Shown piece by piece: positions 12,180-25,949 of a DNA stretch of 64,000 nucleotides (within the stretch, counting starts at the first letter, position 1; every line of letters starts with the position of its first letter). Made by a program: the position numbers and the translations under genes. The notes under the pieces were generated by a model. It was not told where the DNA came from. It saw only the letters and a list, made by a program, of their open reading frames with translations, and did no database searches. This stretch comes from Ecdyonurus torrentis (Eukaryota; Arthropoda; Insecta; Ephemeroptera; Heptageniidae). Location: positions 31,334,243 through 31,398,242 of the forward strand of contig OX439129.1 of NCBI GenBank assembly GCA_949318235.1, in the 5' to 3' direction.

Positions 12180-13532
12180 AAAATACCCGCATTGAAGTGT
12201 CTAGTTTATAAAATTTGTACTAAATTTCAAACTCAATGAATTGTAACATCTTCTTCTCTTGTGTTTTGTACACAAACGTCTAGTCTCATTCTTTAGAGTA
12301 TTATAGATAAAGATAAGCCTTATTCTGTTCTACGTATATATATAAGAGAGAGGTGATATTTTGGGAAGAGACATTCACACTCCAAGAGATAGAGAAGGAG
12401 AGAGTAGTGAAAAGAGAGGACTGCAAGAGCACTCACTCAGGTCAGAAAGTGATAGACTTGAATCGTATTTGGTTTTGTGACAAGAAAAAAAATCCACACA
12501 CAAAACTTTTGAGTGGAAGAAAAAATATTAAATGGATTTTTCAATTCCCCTCGTCTCAAGTAAAATGATTTTTCCTTTTCATTTCTCTTCCCTTCATCTT
12601 TGTTATATATGGAGATAATTTTTTTTCTAAAACTTTTCCTCACTTTCGACTTTCGATGAATTCTTAATGGCGAAATAATAATGTTATTTTTTTTCCTTTT
12701 TTATATATTTTTATTAACTTCTATAAAACAGTAATGTTGTGTGAATTTGCAATAACAGTTTGATTTTTAAACTAAAAAAAAAAAAAATACATAAATTAAA
12801 TTGATTTTAACCACAAATTTACAGGTTTTGATTTTATAACCATAAAATATTTTAATTTATTGAATTTGGAAATGACATTTTTATCACATTAAATATTGAA
12901 ATATCAAAATATAATATAATGTTATAAATATTCTCTGTGAATAGTCATTGAACAGGAAAAAAATCAACGAGGGATGCAAAAATTGACATGGAATCGAAAC
13001 ATTAGGCTAGAACAACTTTTTTTTAAACTTCAAAACATTTAGTTTTGGAACATAATTTTTTATCATTTGTTTCCTGCAATTTTCACAAATAGAACCAAAG
13101 CTATTTATATAAAAACAAATTTTATACCTCATAAAACATTTTCATTATATTTTATTATTTTTACAGTAATTTAGGTGGATTGCCATTAATATTTTTTTTT
13201 TTTTTTTATTTATATACTTTTTTTGGAAAAATATTTGTTTTTAATTATTATCTTACTGCGTAATATTTTAAGTATTAATAAATATTTAAACACAAATATT
13301 TAAAATAAAATATTTGGATATAATTTTTATTCAAAGTATACTTTTTTAACACATACTATAAATAAAATTATAGCTTTTGTGGTTTACAATAATAAAAATT
13401 AACATACGTCATAAATAAAAATATAAAAATGTATTTCTTGTATGTCCAGATTTATTAGTCAACTCTGAAAATTACTTTAGAGTACAATAATCAATAATGC
13501 TTCAATATATTAATACGTTATTAAAAACATAT

Positions 13533-13640
<108 letters not shown>

Positions 13641-14927
13641 TACATGTAAAATTAAAACTGACAATTGAGCATATACATAATAATTGTAATAATTTATTTG
13701 TTTAGAAACTTATAACTACATCAACATAACTTTTAAGAAATGCATATTAGCGATAGTGTGAAATATAATTACTAACTATTTATTAACTTCATAAGTAAAT
13801 AAACAAATATACTATAATATACCATAATAACTCTAATCTATAATCTATAGCCTACTTTCTATGTTGTATTGATACAGTAAATTATCCCTTCCTGTGCGTG
13901 TAATAATTTATCTACTAAATTAATCAAGGTAAGGTAAAATAATTTAGAAAAATTAAATATTAATAATATTTGTCATATCTGAGAGTGCAATATGTTCACA
14001 AAGTTTGCTTGCACTTTGTATACTTTTTAAAGATGTTTTCACATAATATAATTTATTTACTTCACAGTTTACAAAACAAAATTTGGCTATTGTTTGTAAA
14101 TAAACTGCATTTAGCTACGCAAATTATGCAAAAAATCAAAATATTTGAAAACAACTTGATGCATTGAAGCAAATAATTGCACATTAAAAATATTACATCA
14201 AGCGAACAGACCTTAATAAAATATATATTATAATATACAAATATAGGATAAAAGTGAGTTGAAAACACAACAAAAGAGAAAAAAAAATTAAATACAAAAA
14301 AATACAAAACATTCATATGGTTTTAGTGGGTAATAAACATGTTTTCATCGTGCTCATTGTTACTAGCGTGTTGGTGGTCATTTAGTGTGTGTTCTGTCAC
14401 GCGTAATGAGAATAGATGTAAACAAATGGCGCATTCCTCATGTAAAATTTACCACGTCATTAGATTTTCTACTACATAAAAATTAGCAAATAAATTTTAA
14501 AGAGACTCTAATGACGCATACATACTTTACCAATAAAAAATTATTCAAACGTATTTCCAATAAAATTTTCAAAGATACTTTATTTATAGTTGATGAGTTA
14601 TAGATCTAGACTAAAGTTTTGAATAATAAAAACGTTATTGAACAAATATTATCACACTCTTTGTGCTTGATAACTATACTATTAATACATATTTTAATGT
14701 GATATTTTTAAATATTGTGACAAATTTTACTAAACACTTCTTTTTTATGTATTTACGGGATCAGTAAAACCTTTAACTTTATTAACCTTACAAAAGTTTT
14801 GTTTTCAGAAATTCTTGATATCAAAACAATTTTTATACAACGAAAGCAAGGGAATGCAACTATTACAACGAATAACAACGAATTACAAGGAATGAAACGA
14901 AATTTTATTATAAAGTTCATATACAAC

Positions 14928-15425
14928 CAAACTTGGTCACGTTACTAATTTTCTGTTACTTCGTTACGTTACTCATTACTCCAAAAAAAAAAGTAATTAC
15001 GTTACTCGTTACAGTTTTTGAAAAGTAACGACACTACGTTACTCACTACTCTTAAAAGTAGTTAAGTTACTTTTAGCATTACTTTTCATTATTTACTTTA
15101 AATATTTTCTTATTAAATAAAAACATTTTCTAAAACATGTTAAAAATATTGTTGTTGTTTCCGATAAATTATAAATAGAGAGATTTAAATCAAAATCAGA
15201 ACAATAATTTTGAAAAAATTATACAATGACGAAAGAATATTTATAGATTTAGAAGCTTTTATTTCAGTGGTTGAAACATTAGAAAAGAGTGCCGTTACAT
15301 GGCAAAGATTACATGAAAAAGTAGCGCGTTACCGTTCTCGTTACTGCTACCAAAAAGTAATGACGTTACGATAGTTTTTAACAAAAAATAGTGGAATTAC
15401 GTAACGTTGTTACTGCCCAAGTCTG
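14928..15425. mobile_element. hAT-like non-autonomous element (MITE)
   Basis: The right end, read inward on the minus strand, is CAGACTTGGGCAGTAAC, and the left end on the + strand is CAAACTTGGTCACGTTAC: imperfect terminal inverted repeats of the CAG..TTGGGCAGTAAC kind that I associate with hAT-type elements in many animals. Both subterminal regions are dense in GTTAC/GTAAC units. The flanks are TATACAAC (14920-14927) and TATTTAAC (15426-15433), which match at 6 of 8 positions and so fit a decayed 8-bp target-site duplication, the length hAT transposases produce. There is no transposase frame. The element is old, judging by the decay of its ends. Confidence 0.65.
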
Positions 15426-16971
15426 TATTTAACCAGTTGAAGAGTGAAAAAAAGAAAAACTTAGAACACATATTTAAAGCCCGATTTTGAAAAGATAGTA
15501 CTCAAATACTTTATATACATAAGAGATTATATTTAGTTTTCAAGCGGTTATTTAAAAAAAAAATTCTATGTTAAGCATCATTAATAAACATCCATTAATT
15601 AAAAAAGTTTAAATTATTTCATACACTTCATTTTTCTTAATGTCTATTATTCATTTTAATTTAAATATCAAGAGTAATAAAAGTAGCAATATGAAAAAGT
15701 TGTTATAGTTAAGCAGAATAGTAATAACTATGGAATAAAAAAGATCATTAGTAAAAATGAGTTTGCGTTATAATTGTATTACGGCTTGAGCAGTATAAAG
15801 ATAGTTTTTTTTTCTGTTAAAATTATCTTCTGTGATGAGAAAACTTTAATGTTTTGACAAAAAAAAATTGTTATGAAAAAATCTGAGTAAGAAAAAAAAA
15901 TTTAAGTTGGTCGTAAAGGAAAAACTTTTAGGTACAATTGCTCTGAAAAAGAATTTATTTTAAGAATGAAAAAAAAAAAAAAAAAAAAAAAAAAGAAGAC
16001 GAAGACGAAGAAAAAACAACAACAGAGCATTAAAGCACTATTATTAACTTTTAATGATAGTGGAAATTATATTAAAAGACGTACACGCTATAGGAAATTG
16101 TTACAAGTTGTAATTTGTTGTACTGGAATTAAATAAACCTCAAGTAAAAAAAAAGCGATTACAGGTTAAATTTTATCTTTTACAATGCAATAATAGAAAC
16201 GTTACTTGTAATTTTGTAATTTGTGTATATAAAATTATAAAATTTAATTAATGAAATGAACGTATTAAGCTACCAACTGTCAAGGAAATTTACTAAATGT
16301 TTTTATCCGAGATTTGAAAAGTCCTATTCAACTTTTGTAATATTTAGAATTTAAATTAAATTTACTTACATGAAATCTTCATTTAAAACCTATAAATTTC
16401 CATATAAACAAATTTAATGCAAGTGAATATATTACCTCGTGTGAACAGACCATTAAAGCAATCAATAAAAGCATGTTTTGTTTTTTAATTATTATTATTT
16501 TTGATTATATCTGTTGTCAATTTGTTAAATAATGTTATGACTATTACATTACCCATCCAAGTATCCTGAAAGTTATGCAGCCGTTTGAACACAAAATGAA
16601 TGTTCGCCATTGAAATAACATTGACTCCGATCATAAATTTGAGTTAGTGACTACTTTACATTCGTAAAAATAAATAAAAATCACAGTTAATGTCAGTATT
16701 ATTAATATATACTTAAATAAAATTTAAATAAAGCCTTATTGCTATTTTTATTATAAGTTACTTGATAAAATAAGTAATAAAATAGCTGTAACAATATCTT
16801 ACTATAGATAAATAATTTATGTATTCTAAAAATTAAAGTTATTAACTTATAAATAATATAATGTTTCTCATGAGATTTAATGTTAAGTTTACACTTTAGT
16901 TATGTTATGACAAACTATGATATAAAGCACCACAAGCTTTGTTTTTAACAACAGATTAATTATACTTAAGT

Positions 16972-17104
<133 letters not shown>

Positions 17105-17386
17105 TACAAAGCATTATTCTAAAGCACTTTACGCTTGTAGTGGAAATTAGAAAATTACTTGTTTACGTTATTTGATATGCTGAAAAGTAGGTTTTAGTTG
17201 AATGTTTGCTATTATGCGGAGAGTTGTAAAAACAGGAAGAGAATAGTAACGCTAGAGGAAATGGATGCTAGGTGTTGTTCACTATTAGAGAACAGCTTTT
17301 ATACACCGGATATGTGGCCAATAACATCATCATCATCAACTACGTAAATTACATGAACTTGAAAACATAATGTTCTTGTTATATAC

Positions 17387-17389
<3 letters not shown>

Positions 17390-17431
<42 letters not shown>
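17390..17431. repeat. (AT)n microsatellite
   Basis: Pure AT repeat of about 42 bp. Confidence 0.95.
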
Positions 17432-17434
<3 letters not shown>

Positions 17435-18027
17435 TTATTCTCACATTTTGCTATAAAACGTGCAATATACATACAGAACATATATTTGTAACTGAAAATA
17501 CATAATGCCACAAAAACGATAGGTAAATTTTCATCAAGATGAAAAGAGGCACTTATATTTAAAGTGCTCTTTCCCTTATGGATAATTAGGTGTAATTTCC
17601 TAAGTCATCCAATTAAACACGTAATACAAATTTTAACATCATCATGTATGTACTTCTCATATTCTTCCACTTTAACATGTAATATTCACATTTGTAAGAA
17701 AAATGACTTCATTGTTTAAACATTATTTATATAAGAACACAAAATAAATATATATTTTTTGAATATATACACATTAAGGATGCATATTTGAAAGAAAAAT
17801 ATAGTATTTAAATTTCTCAAGAAATGTGTTTTGGCAAAATATTTATTTTGCTCTTAAATTGAAAGATATATTTTATTCATGGGAGTATTTTCTCAGTATG
17901 AAAATATTTATACATTTAACACTCTTCATAATAAATATATTTTGTGTATACTTTTTATTTAGACTTCCATAATATATATGATATTATATTATCTAAAACT
18001 AAAATCTTTAACATATTACGCATGGTA

Positions 18028-18137
<110 letters not shown>

Positions 18138-18395
18138 CTATCATCGTAAAACGTAAAATATATATTTATATATAGAGTTATAGGTATTTATTCATATTTC
18201 ATTGATTACATCATAAACGTTGACAGTACAGCATTCCATAGGGAAAATATTATAATATTTAAAATATATAACTAAAATATGTAGTCACGTTGGATTTATA
18301 TTTATAAAGTATTCTGATATTGCTATAGCTAATATAATACGTAATATGAGGGAAGAAAGACGAACTAAATGATGAAAAGTTTGATTTTATAGGAT

Positions 18396-18397
<2 letters not shown>

Positions 18398-18452
<55 letters not shown>
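18398..18452. repeat. (GA)n microsatellite
   Basis: Pure GA repeat of about 55 bp on the + strand. Confidence 0.95.
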
Positions 18453-18455
<3 letters not shown>

Positions 18456-20861
18456 GTCGATTACTGATGAAACTTGCCTCCAAATGTTGATTGACATGCT
18501 ATGGGAAAGGTCCTTTCGACACCTACATCCCATTTAGCACGGTAAACTCGATATTCCTCCCTCCTCTTTCACTCTCTCACTTTACACATATACACCATCT
18601 CACGTCAGCTTCTTCTATGCTACAAATATATTCGAATTTCAACCCTCTTGCACATTCAATCTCTACGCCATGTTTGCAAACATAAATATTTTACTGTAAA
18701 TTGAAGAAGATTCGAAAGAGAAGTAACATTGTATCATATGATAGAAAAACAGTTTTTTTACTTTTCTTTCTTCTTCTTTTTCTTCTTTATCTCACGTATT
18801 GACAATTATTTTAACTCTAGTATTCCAATCATTGGAAAATATATAAAACTTGAAAGCTTTCACACATTTGTGTGTAACAAATAATATAATTACAATATAA
18901 ATTATATAGTATTCAGTATGCTAATTTAATTAAATAAAATAGTTCAATCTAATAAAATAAAATTACTTTTAAGAAATTTCCAACTGAACTTCTTTTTTTT
19001 TTAAATCTAGTTTTAAAGAATAAAATTAGAAATTTTGAACTCATAGTGTTAAGTAATTGCAATGAAATTTTGACTTAATTATTTTTTTACAGACTGAAAT
19101 AAATGACGTGTAAACATTAAAGTCTGTCTTTTACATCTGAAACTTGGTCTAGAAAATTATCAAACTTAAGGTGTTGTATTTTTTTTAAATGTAGTATTTA
19201 TTACTGTTTACGTTTTCAAACTGCTTTATTTTTGTTTTAGAAACTTAACTTTCTATCGTCAGCTATCTGTCTCTCACTGCTCTGATGTCAGTGTACTCTA
19301 TTATATTGAACAGATACTCTATTATATAGATCACTGATTTTCTTGCGACGTATAAGAGAAAACTTTATAAATTTTGATAAAATAGAATTTGTTACTTTGT
19401 AGTTTATAATGAAATAATTAACAGTAAAAATTATATTTTAATAATTGATGATACCTATATTTATTATTTTTAGTATATTATAACTAATTTTATTAAGCTA
19501 TAAAAAGTTTATTGCCAGACTAAAAAACAAATGATTAAACCATTAAAAATTTTCTTCCTTAGCTTATTGATATTTAGTTAGTAGTAGTTATTTATAATTA
19601 AAGTATATAATAATAATATAGTATAACAATACTAAATTAATATAACATAATTATATACGTCAAAGCCTTTCTTTTACGTTTTGTCATCTCCTTTATCGAG
19701 TTACATAAAAGGTAATTTGATATTACCTCCTTTATATATACAGTAGAAAAGAAAAAAATGCGCAAGTTTGTTTACTTTCATTAATTATGTGTCTCACGAA
19801 TAAGTAAGATAATGATGTAAACAACAAACATTCATTATGACTCTCAAAACTTTGATTAACGGAGGAGAAAATTTTAGATTCCACATGAAAATGTTCATAT
19901 TTTATGTATATAAAATGAAATGTGAAAATTGGTTTTCATCAAGAATAAAATAGGTATTTCTTCTCTTCTTCTTCTAGCTTGGAAAACTTATTAGCTTGAG
20001 AATATTATGACCGGATATGAATGAAATTAAAGGACTTCCACATACATAAGTTTTCTAATTAAAAACAGTTTAAAAGTGAAAATTAGCTTTTCTTACTGGT
20101 GGTAAACCAAAACGGGGACAAATTATGATATACAAAGAATTTTTTTCCTATTAATCGTGGTTTTATTTTCTTATTTTTCAAGTTAGAGACATATTTTATA
20201 AATAACGTAAAAATTTTAAAAAATATGTTTTCCCTTTCTTTAGAAGCATAAAATGTGACAATAAAATTCAAGAAAGTATAACAAAAATAAGTTTCAAAAA
20301 TCAAAATGCTAACAAAATGATAATAAAATTATTATTATAGATGTTGAAAATTATTTATTATCTAACTTACAAAATGAGTTAAAATTACTTTAAAATGCAG
20401 TTTGTTTACTAAACACAGTGAGTAATTAACTAAGAAAATGTCACTTTTTAATCCATGGTTTGATTTAAAGTTAATTAATTTGCAATTGATCCCAAGTAAT
20501 ATGTTGTAAGAAACTCATTTATAATACCAAAGTAACTTTTTTTCTTTTAATAGCTATGCAACATGTATATATATTTAACTTTTTAATAATATAACATTCT
20601 TTAAAACCTAATTAGTCTTATACTAATTAAAAAATATGTCAAGAATACGTCATAAAATTTGTTTAAAAAATATATTATGAATAATGATAGATATTGATTT
20701 AATCAAAGCAAAATTTGATATTAGATATTTAAAAATATGGACACATTTTTTTATATCTCTTTTGAGTTTCATTATCTTTTTGTATCTTAAAATGAAAACT
20801 AAATTACATATTAACAATACTAAAAAGTATCAGTTTTTTGTACTCAGCTTTGTTTATTTAA

Positions 20862-21197
20862 AGGCATAGACAACATAAAAATATAAGCATTTACATCACA
20901 AAAAACTTGATGGGACTTACATAAATAACATTAATTGGTCTCAAAACCCAATTGTAGCGCCGTAGCAGTGATCAGAAAATTTCGATTTATGCAACCCGCA
21001 CAACATTTTCATGCTACTTTTTGCCTCTTTCTGACGTCATAAACAGAAATATTCACGTAAATTGCATGCTTTACAGTTTTTTCACGCTCTCTTGTGGGGT
21101 CACATTTACATTCTGGTAAAAATTATCATCAGTTTTGTAAATTCTATTTTGTGTTTAATGATTAAAAAGAACGTGTTGTTTCATGTTTTCTATGCCT
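20862..21197 (+). mobile_element. TTAA-flanked MITE, family B copy 1 (336 bp)
   Basis: Begins AGGCATAGACAACAT and ends with the inverted TTTTCTATGCCT; it is flanked by TTAA at 20858-20861 and 21198-21201. The interior is closely similar to 39033-39346 (same orientation) and to 29154-29465 (reverse orientation), for example the shared string GTAGCAGTGATCAGAAAATTT. A perfect TGACGTCA lies at 21032-21039. The inverted termini are short, about 10 bp. No coding capacity. Confidence 0.8.
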
Positions 21198-22126
21198 TTA
21201 ATATATATTTGAAATTCTATAAATTTCATATTTTATTAATTAGGAGTTAAACTCACGAAGATTTTTACTTCTTCATCTTCTTCTTTTCTTTTTTTACAGC
21301 AAAAAGAATTTTATACTATAAGTTTTACATTTTATAATTCTATATTATATACTATCATATACCTATTTTGTAACATATTAGTTTTCTAAATGAACTTAAG
21401 TAAGTAGATTAAAATTTAAAAGGTAACAGTCCATACTCATAAGATTACGAGTTATAGGGATTTGCTCCTTAAGCTTTATATACAATACACATTATATATA
21501 TACGTGCTAAATTAACTAAATAAGGAAAGCATGCTCCGTAACTTTGAATGCATTTAATAATCTATTTGATATATAATGTATAAGAACATTATTTTATAGT
21601 TAAGTGAACAGATTTGTCTCTTCAAAGTCTTGATCTCATTTCTCAATGCCATTTTGTATTAATTTATTTACCTATGACAGTAATACAAAAGTTACTGCAA
21701 TAAATTTTTACTTTTAGTTTATATTATGATATACAGTATGAATGCAATGTATTATGAAAAAAATACATGGAAAAAAAACTTTTTAATATTTGTTAGTTTG
21801 AGGAAAAAAGTTGTATAAATTAAATTTTATAGAATTTTTTTTTTAACCAGAATAGATTTGAGAGATTTTAATAATAAAAAAATTTCAACAAAAATATTGT
21901 TTTACAAAAAATTTTCATTTCATTTAATTTCAAGTAAATCGACAGCTTATTGGATATTTTGCTGATATACAAAATACAGTATTAAATTAATCGTAACTTA
22001 AATTAATTTAAGAATTTTTCTTTGAATTTTACGCAGGGATGAAACATAAACCTTTTAGCACTGCTGATAATTTCAAGTATTTGTTTTCCATTCTGTCTTG
22101 AGAAAACTATATCCATTTGACTTTTA

Positions 22127-22179
<53 letters not shown>

Positions 22180-23758
22180 CATCGGTACAATAAGAATGAT
22201 TAAAAGAAAATTGTGTGAAATAAATGGGTTGTACGAATAAATTGTAATCGAGCTTTTTACTTTGCAAACAAAAGATGTATCTAAGTATTAATTTAAAAAA
22301 AAAAACGTTTTTTTTTAGTAATATAGCTGATGAACATTTATCATTAATACTTTAATTTTTTTACATCTTCTCGCATGTTTCTATGTGTATTATGAGTTAT
22401 TAAAGTTTATTGTAGGCTGCCGGTTGAGAATTTTTTTTTAGGAATTTAATTCAATTTATTTGATAAAACATAGGCAGTATTCAATCAGAAGATTTTTTTT
22501 TTTAATATTTATATATGATCATGTTTTTTTAATGTAATGCATTAAATTTCTCCTGTGTACTAAACAAATATTGTATTTAGAATTTAGAAAAATAACAAAA
22601 TGTACTGTACTTACATAAAAAGATTTATTACAACATAGCCTTGTGAAAAAAAGTATGAAGATTGTACAAGGCTACAGCAGTGTGTACAGTAATATATATT
22701 TTCATGTACAGTATATCCACATCCACTTATAGCTTTACGAAAGCAAGTATACTAGAAAAAGCGATTACATAATACTCATGTTTTTGAATAATGTAAAAAA
22801 AGAGGCATTACAAGTATCGTGAATATATTCAGCTTTACTTGTACTCTTTAAAAGAATTTTACGAAAATAAAATATATTTTTCTTGAGTGAGGAAAAACTG
22901 TCTCCGCACTATTTTTAGTATTGAAATTTCAATTCATTATAAATAGAATTTATTCTCCAATACTTTTAAAGATAAGATTATAGCATTATTTACATCTACA
23001 AAGTGGATGGGAGAAAAAAGAAACTAATGCTAAAGTTCAATGTAAGACTAAGATTAAAATTTTATATATATGAAATAGTGAAGGCTTAAAAAACACACAC
23101 AAAAATGTACTATGCAATTTAAAATATTGGATGTTTATCTTATACAAGATAATGAATGGAAGAAGTTTAATCCATTATCTGACAAATCCCTTTGGTTAGC
23201 AACAAACACTTTTTGCAAACCCATGGGTATTCTCTACAAGCATCTTATATATCTGTAGTTTTAGTATTAAATTGCTACAGGATTATCTTTTGATGTTATT
23301 ATTATATTTTTAAACGTCTGAATTCACATTTAAAAAAACAAAATACAAAATACAGTTCTATTAAAGCTCACGGTAAAATTTTTAATTTTCCCCTATTTTC
23401 ATAAAAAAAAAATGTAAATATTAACACAGCTAAATTTCCTTTCATAAATGCTTTTAATACTAAATAATAGATACATGTAGTAATAAATAGTATGTATTTT
23501 GTGTGGTGCAAAGTAATTATAATAATATGACAAAAACAAAGCTAATCTTTTCAAATACTCAAGAGATGAGTAAAATAAAAAACTCTTAAAATTATAAAGG
23601 AAAAAAAGTACATTTTATGTTATAAAATGTATTTTATGTTTAATCCCTTTAGTGTATATATCCCATATTCCCCCTTTTTTTTAATACTCATTTTAAAATC
23701 CATTAAATATAATTTAATCGCTAGCATAATATTTATATGTTCACTCTCTGCTTTACAG
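21198..23758. other. Presumed intron of the 5-HT1 receptor, last part
   Basis: AT-rich DNA ending in a good acceptor (pyrimidine-rich TTCACTCTCTGCTTTACAG just before 23759). It contains an AT microsatellite (22132-22177). The donor belonging to this acceptor was not found in the window. Confidence 0.6.
22132..22177. repeat. (AT)n microsatellite
   Basis: Pure AT repeat of about 46 bp. Confidence 0.95.
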
Positions 23759-23868
23759 ATTAGCAAGGGGTGGATTCTGGGCCCGGAGCTGTGTGACATG
23801 TGGACGTCAAGTGACGTGCTCTGCTGCACGGCTTCTATCCTCCATCTTGTTGCCATTGCAGTAGATCG
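23759..23868 (+). CDS. 5-HT1A: 5-HT1-type serotonin receptor, internal exon (TM3)
   Basis: Encodes 36 complete codons plus two bases of an Arg codon. The first residues are [15 protein letters not shown], the end of extracellular loop 1 including the Cys (residue 12 of this fragment) that forms the conserved disulfide. TM3 follows with Asp at residue 19, the amine-binding Asp3.32 of aminergic receptors, in the context [19 protein letters not shown], then the D of DRY. The exon is bounded by TTTACAG on the left and by a consensus donor GTGAGT at 23869. The frame is fixed by joining to the next exon, which begins by completing the Arg (CG+A) and continues YWAVTNIDY. It enters in phase 0 and leaves in phase 2. 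Base composition is unusual: about 55% G+C, and 22 of 36 third positions are G or C, unlike the rest of the gene. Family membership is clear; the subtype (5-HT1A against other invertebrate 5-HT1 receptors) is inferred from remembered sequences. Confidence 0.93.
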
Positions 23869-23903
23869 GTGAGTTGTCCCCCTTTTTCTTTCATCATCTC
23901 ACT

Positions 23904-23905
<2 letters not shown>

Positions 23906-23941
<36 letters not shown>
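23906..23941. repeat. Poly(T) run in intron
   Basis: 36 consecutive T residues starting 37 bases after the splice donor. Confidence 0.9.
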
Positions 23942-23942
<1 letters not shown>

Positions 23943-24689
23943 TGACCCATTTAGTATTATGTGATTAAAAATACGTTTTACGTCTCATAAAGTCAAATAA
24001 AAAAAGGCATGCGTTTTTATTAAATGACATTAACTACATTAGAGATTTTAATTTTTAATAATAGTGCCTTCTAAGTTTTTTTATTAATAATTATATATTT
24101 AATGTAAAATACTTTCATTTTTTAAGAATTTATGGATAATAAATGAACATTTATAATATTTTATTGTATGTAAAAAAAATATATACATATAATTATTTAT
24201 TCCTTCAAATATTTCATTATTATCTAATTATTTCACGTTTAATTTGGCAAAATTTTATTTACATTGCGATGATTTGGGATGACACATTATAATCCAACTT
24301 TTTGGTATAAATTTTTACCTATAATATAGTTACTATACAGAACACTCAGCCCCACCCCTATATCTCTTGGCTTTTGCTCTCTATAATTTAACATTCAAAT
24401 AAATTTAATTTGACAAACTTCCTTTCAAAAACACCCTTTAATCCCCTTTTCATTTCTATAACACAATGTAACAAAATGTAGTAAAATCATTTTCATTTTA
24501 CCTGTTAACATAAAACTATCATTATAATATAAAAACAATTTTATATTATTAAATATTTATAATAAAAGTATTTTATCAAAATGTTATTCTCTTGATATGT
24601 TCTATACGTCAGTATCAGATAACATTTTATTTTATATTTCCACTATCACTTTATATATATATACAGTATAAAATCCAGTAGTAGAAAAT

Positions 24690-24795
24690 TTTCAGCTACA
24701 TGGACAGATAGACACTTGATGCATTAATGCTCCATTTGCTCTACCATATAGTCTCCCTCGAGCTGTTAACTCTTTGGCATCAGTTCAAATCTTCA
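24690..24795 (+). mobile_element. Possible tRNA-SINE head fragment
   Basis: A small GC-richer patch inside the intron. GTTCAAATC at 24783-24791 fits the B-box consensus, and the stretch before it (GAGCTGTTAACTCTTTGGCA) resembles the anticodon region of the SINE at about 31850-32105 (CTCGTTAACTCCTG). No A box could be recognised, so this is tentative. Confidence 0.3.
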
Positions 24796-24925
24796 CTTTT
24801 ATAACATTTTTTTTAAATCATTCTACCCTACTCTATATTTTCTCATCAATTATATTTCACTTTAAATATTTTTTTAAAAAAATATAAAAAATAATAATAT
24901 TTTATTTTTTTCTCTTTTTTTGCAG

Positions 24926-25949
24926 ATACTGGGCAGTTACAAATATTGATTACATTCATACTAGAAACAGTAATAGAATTGGAATAATGATAGTTTTAGT
25001 GTGGGGAGTTGCACTTATAGTATCACTTGCACCACAATTTGGTTGGAAAGATCCTGGTTATTTAGATCGTATTAATTTACAACAAAAATGTTTGGTATCA
25101 CAAGATGTAGCATATCAAATATTTGCTACATGTTCAACATTTTATGTACCATTATTAGTTATTCTTGTACTTTATTGGAAAATATTTCAAACTGCTCGTA
25201 AAAGGATAAGACATAGAGTTGGTAAAGCACCTGCATTAAATAATTGCACTCCTCCTGCTAAACGTAAGAAGAGAAAGAAGCAAGAAGTTGTAGCAGCAGT
25301 GGCAGCGGCAGTTACGGCTACTACAACATTGGACCGTCCTGATAAACACAGTGAAACTGATGAGGAAGTTCTTCAAAGTACTACAGCATTTACTATAACT
25401 GTCCCTGAAGGTGAGTGTAGTACACCTGCAACTCCTGCCGCATCAGCTTCAGCAGCTGTACCTTCGACAAACGTATCTCCTGATAAATCTTCAACAAATA
25501 ATGGTTCTGCTAGTCATCAAAGTCATATGAGTGATATGAGTCGTATGGAAATATTACAAAAAGAAAGTGGTAGTGGTAAACGACCTACAACACCAATTGC
25601 AACTGTATCAATTGAAGAAAAACGTGATCCTATGAAAGATCGTAGAGAGAAAAAAGAATCAATGGAAGCAAAACGTGAAAGAAAAGCTGCAAAAACACTT
25701 GCTATTATTACAGGAGCTTTTGTTATATGTTGGTTACCATTTTTTATAATGGCATTATTAATGCCATTATGTGAATCATGTTATATTAATGATTATGTAG
25801 CAAGTTTCTTTTTGTGGTTAGGTTACTTTAATTCAACATTAAATCCTGTTATTTATACAATATTTAGTCCTGAATTTAGGCAAGCATTTAAAAGGATATT
25901 ATGTGGTAGTAAATCAAGATCAAATTATAGACCTCGTAAATTCCGATAA
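24926..25949 (+). CDS. 5-HT1A: 5-HT1-type serotonin receptor, terminal exon (TM4 to C-terminus)
   Basis: Completes the DRY Arg, then encodes 340 residues and a TAA stop; with the previous exon 377 residues of the receptor are visible. Numbering from the start of that exon: TM4 about 55-73, extracellular loop 2 with its conserved Cys at 92, TM5 about 100-122 ending in [10 protein letters not shown], a long third cytoplasmic loop of about 170 residues, TM6 about 294-317 with CWLP, TM7 with NSTLNPVIY around 339-347, and helix 8 ([12 protein letters not shown]) followed by a Cys (363) that could be palmitoylated. The tail is short and very basic. The third loop has a basic cluster (KRKKRKKQE), an Ala/Thr stretch and a Ser/Thr/Pro-rich part, and ends [10 protein letters not shown] as in G-protein-coupling 5-HT1 receptors. 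In that family, serotonin binding at the plasma membrane couples to Gi/o and lowers cAMP. Third positions are strongly A/T (only 9 of the first 57 end in G or C). The frame has no interruptions, so this looks like a functional gene rather than a retrocopy. Confidence 0.95.

Larger units (their letters stand above)
23869..24925 (+). other. Intron splitting the DRY arginine codon (1,057 bp)
   Basis: GT-AG intron, phase 2, beginning GTGAGT and ending in TTTTTTTGCAG. It carries a 36-base poly(T) run (23906-23941) soon after the donor and a possible tRNA-SINE fragment at about 24690-24795. An intron at this spot in the DRY motif is, to my knowledge, a recurrent position among class A receptors. 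Confidence 0.9.

Noticed and set aside
12300..12570. TATATATAAG followed by TTCACACTC as a possible promoter
   Set aside because: The spacing of about 40 bases is too long for a TATA-initiator pair, and TATA-like strings are everywhere in this DNA.
23620..23856. 78-codon minus-strand frame opposite the TM3 exon
   Set aside because: Shadow of the real exon on the + strand, which has splice sites and family homology.
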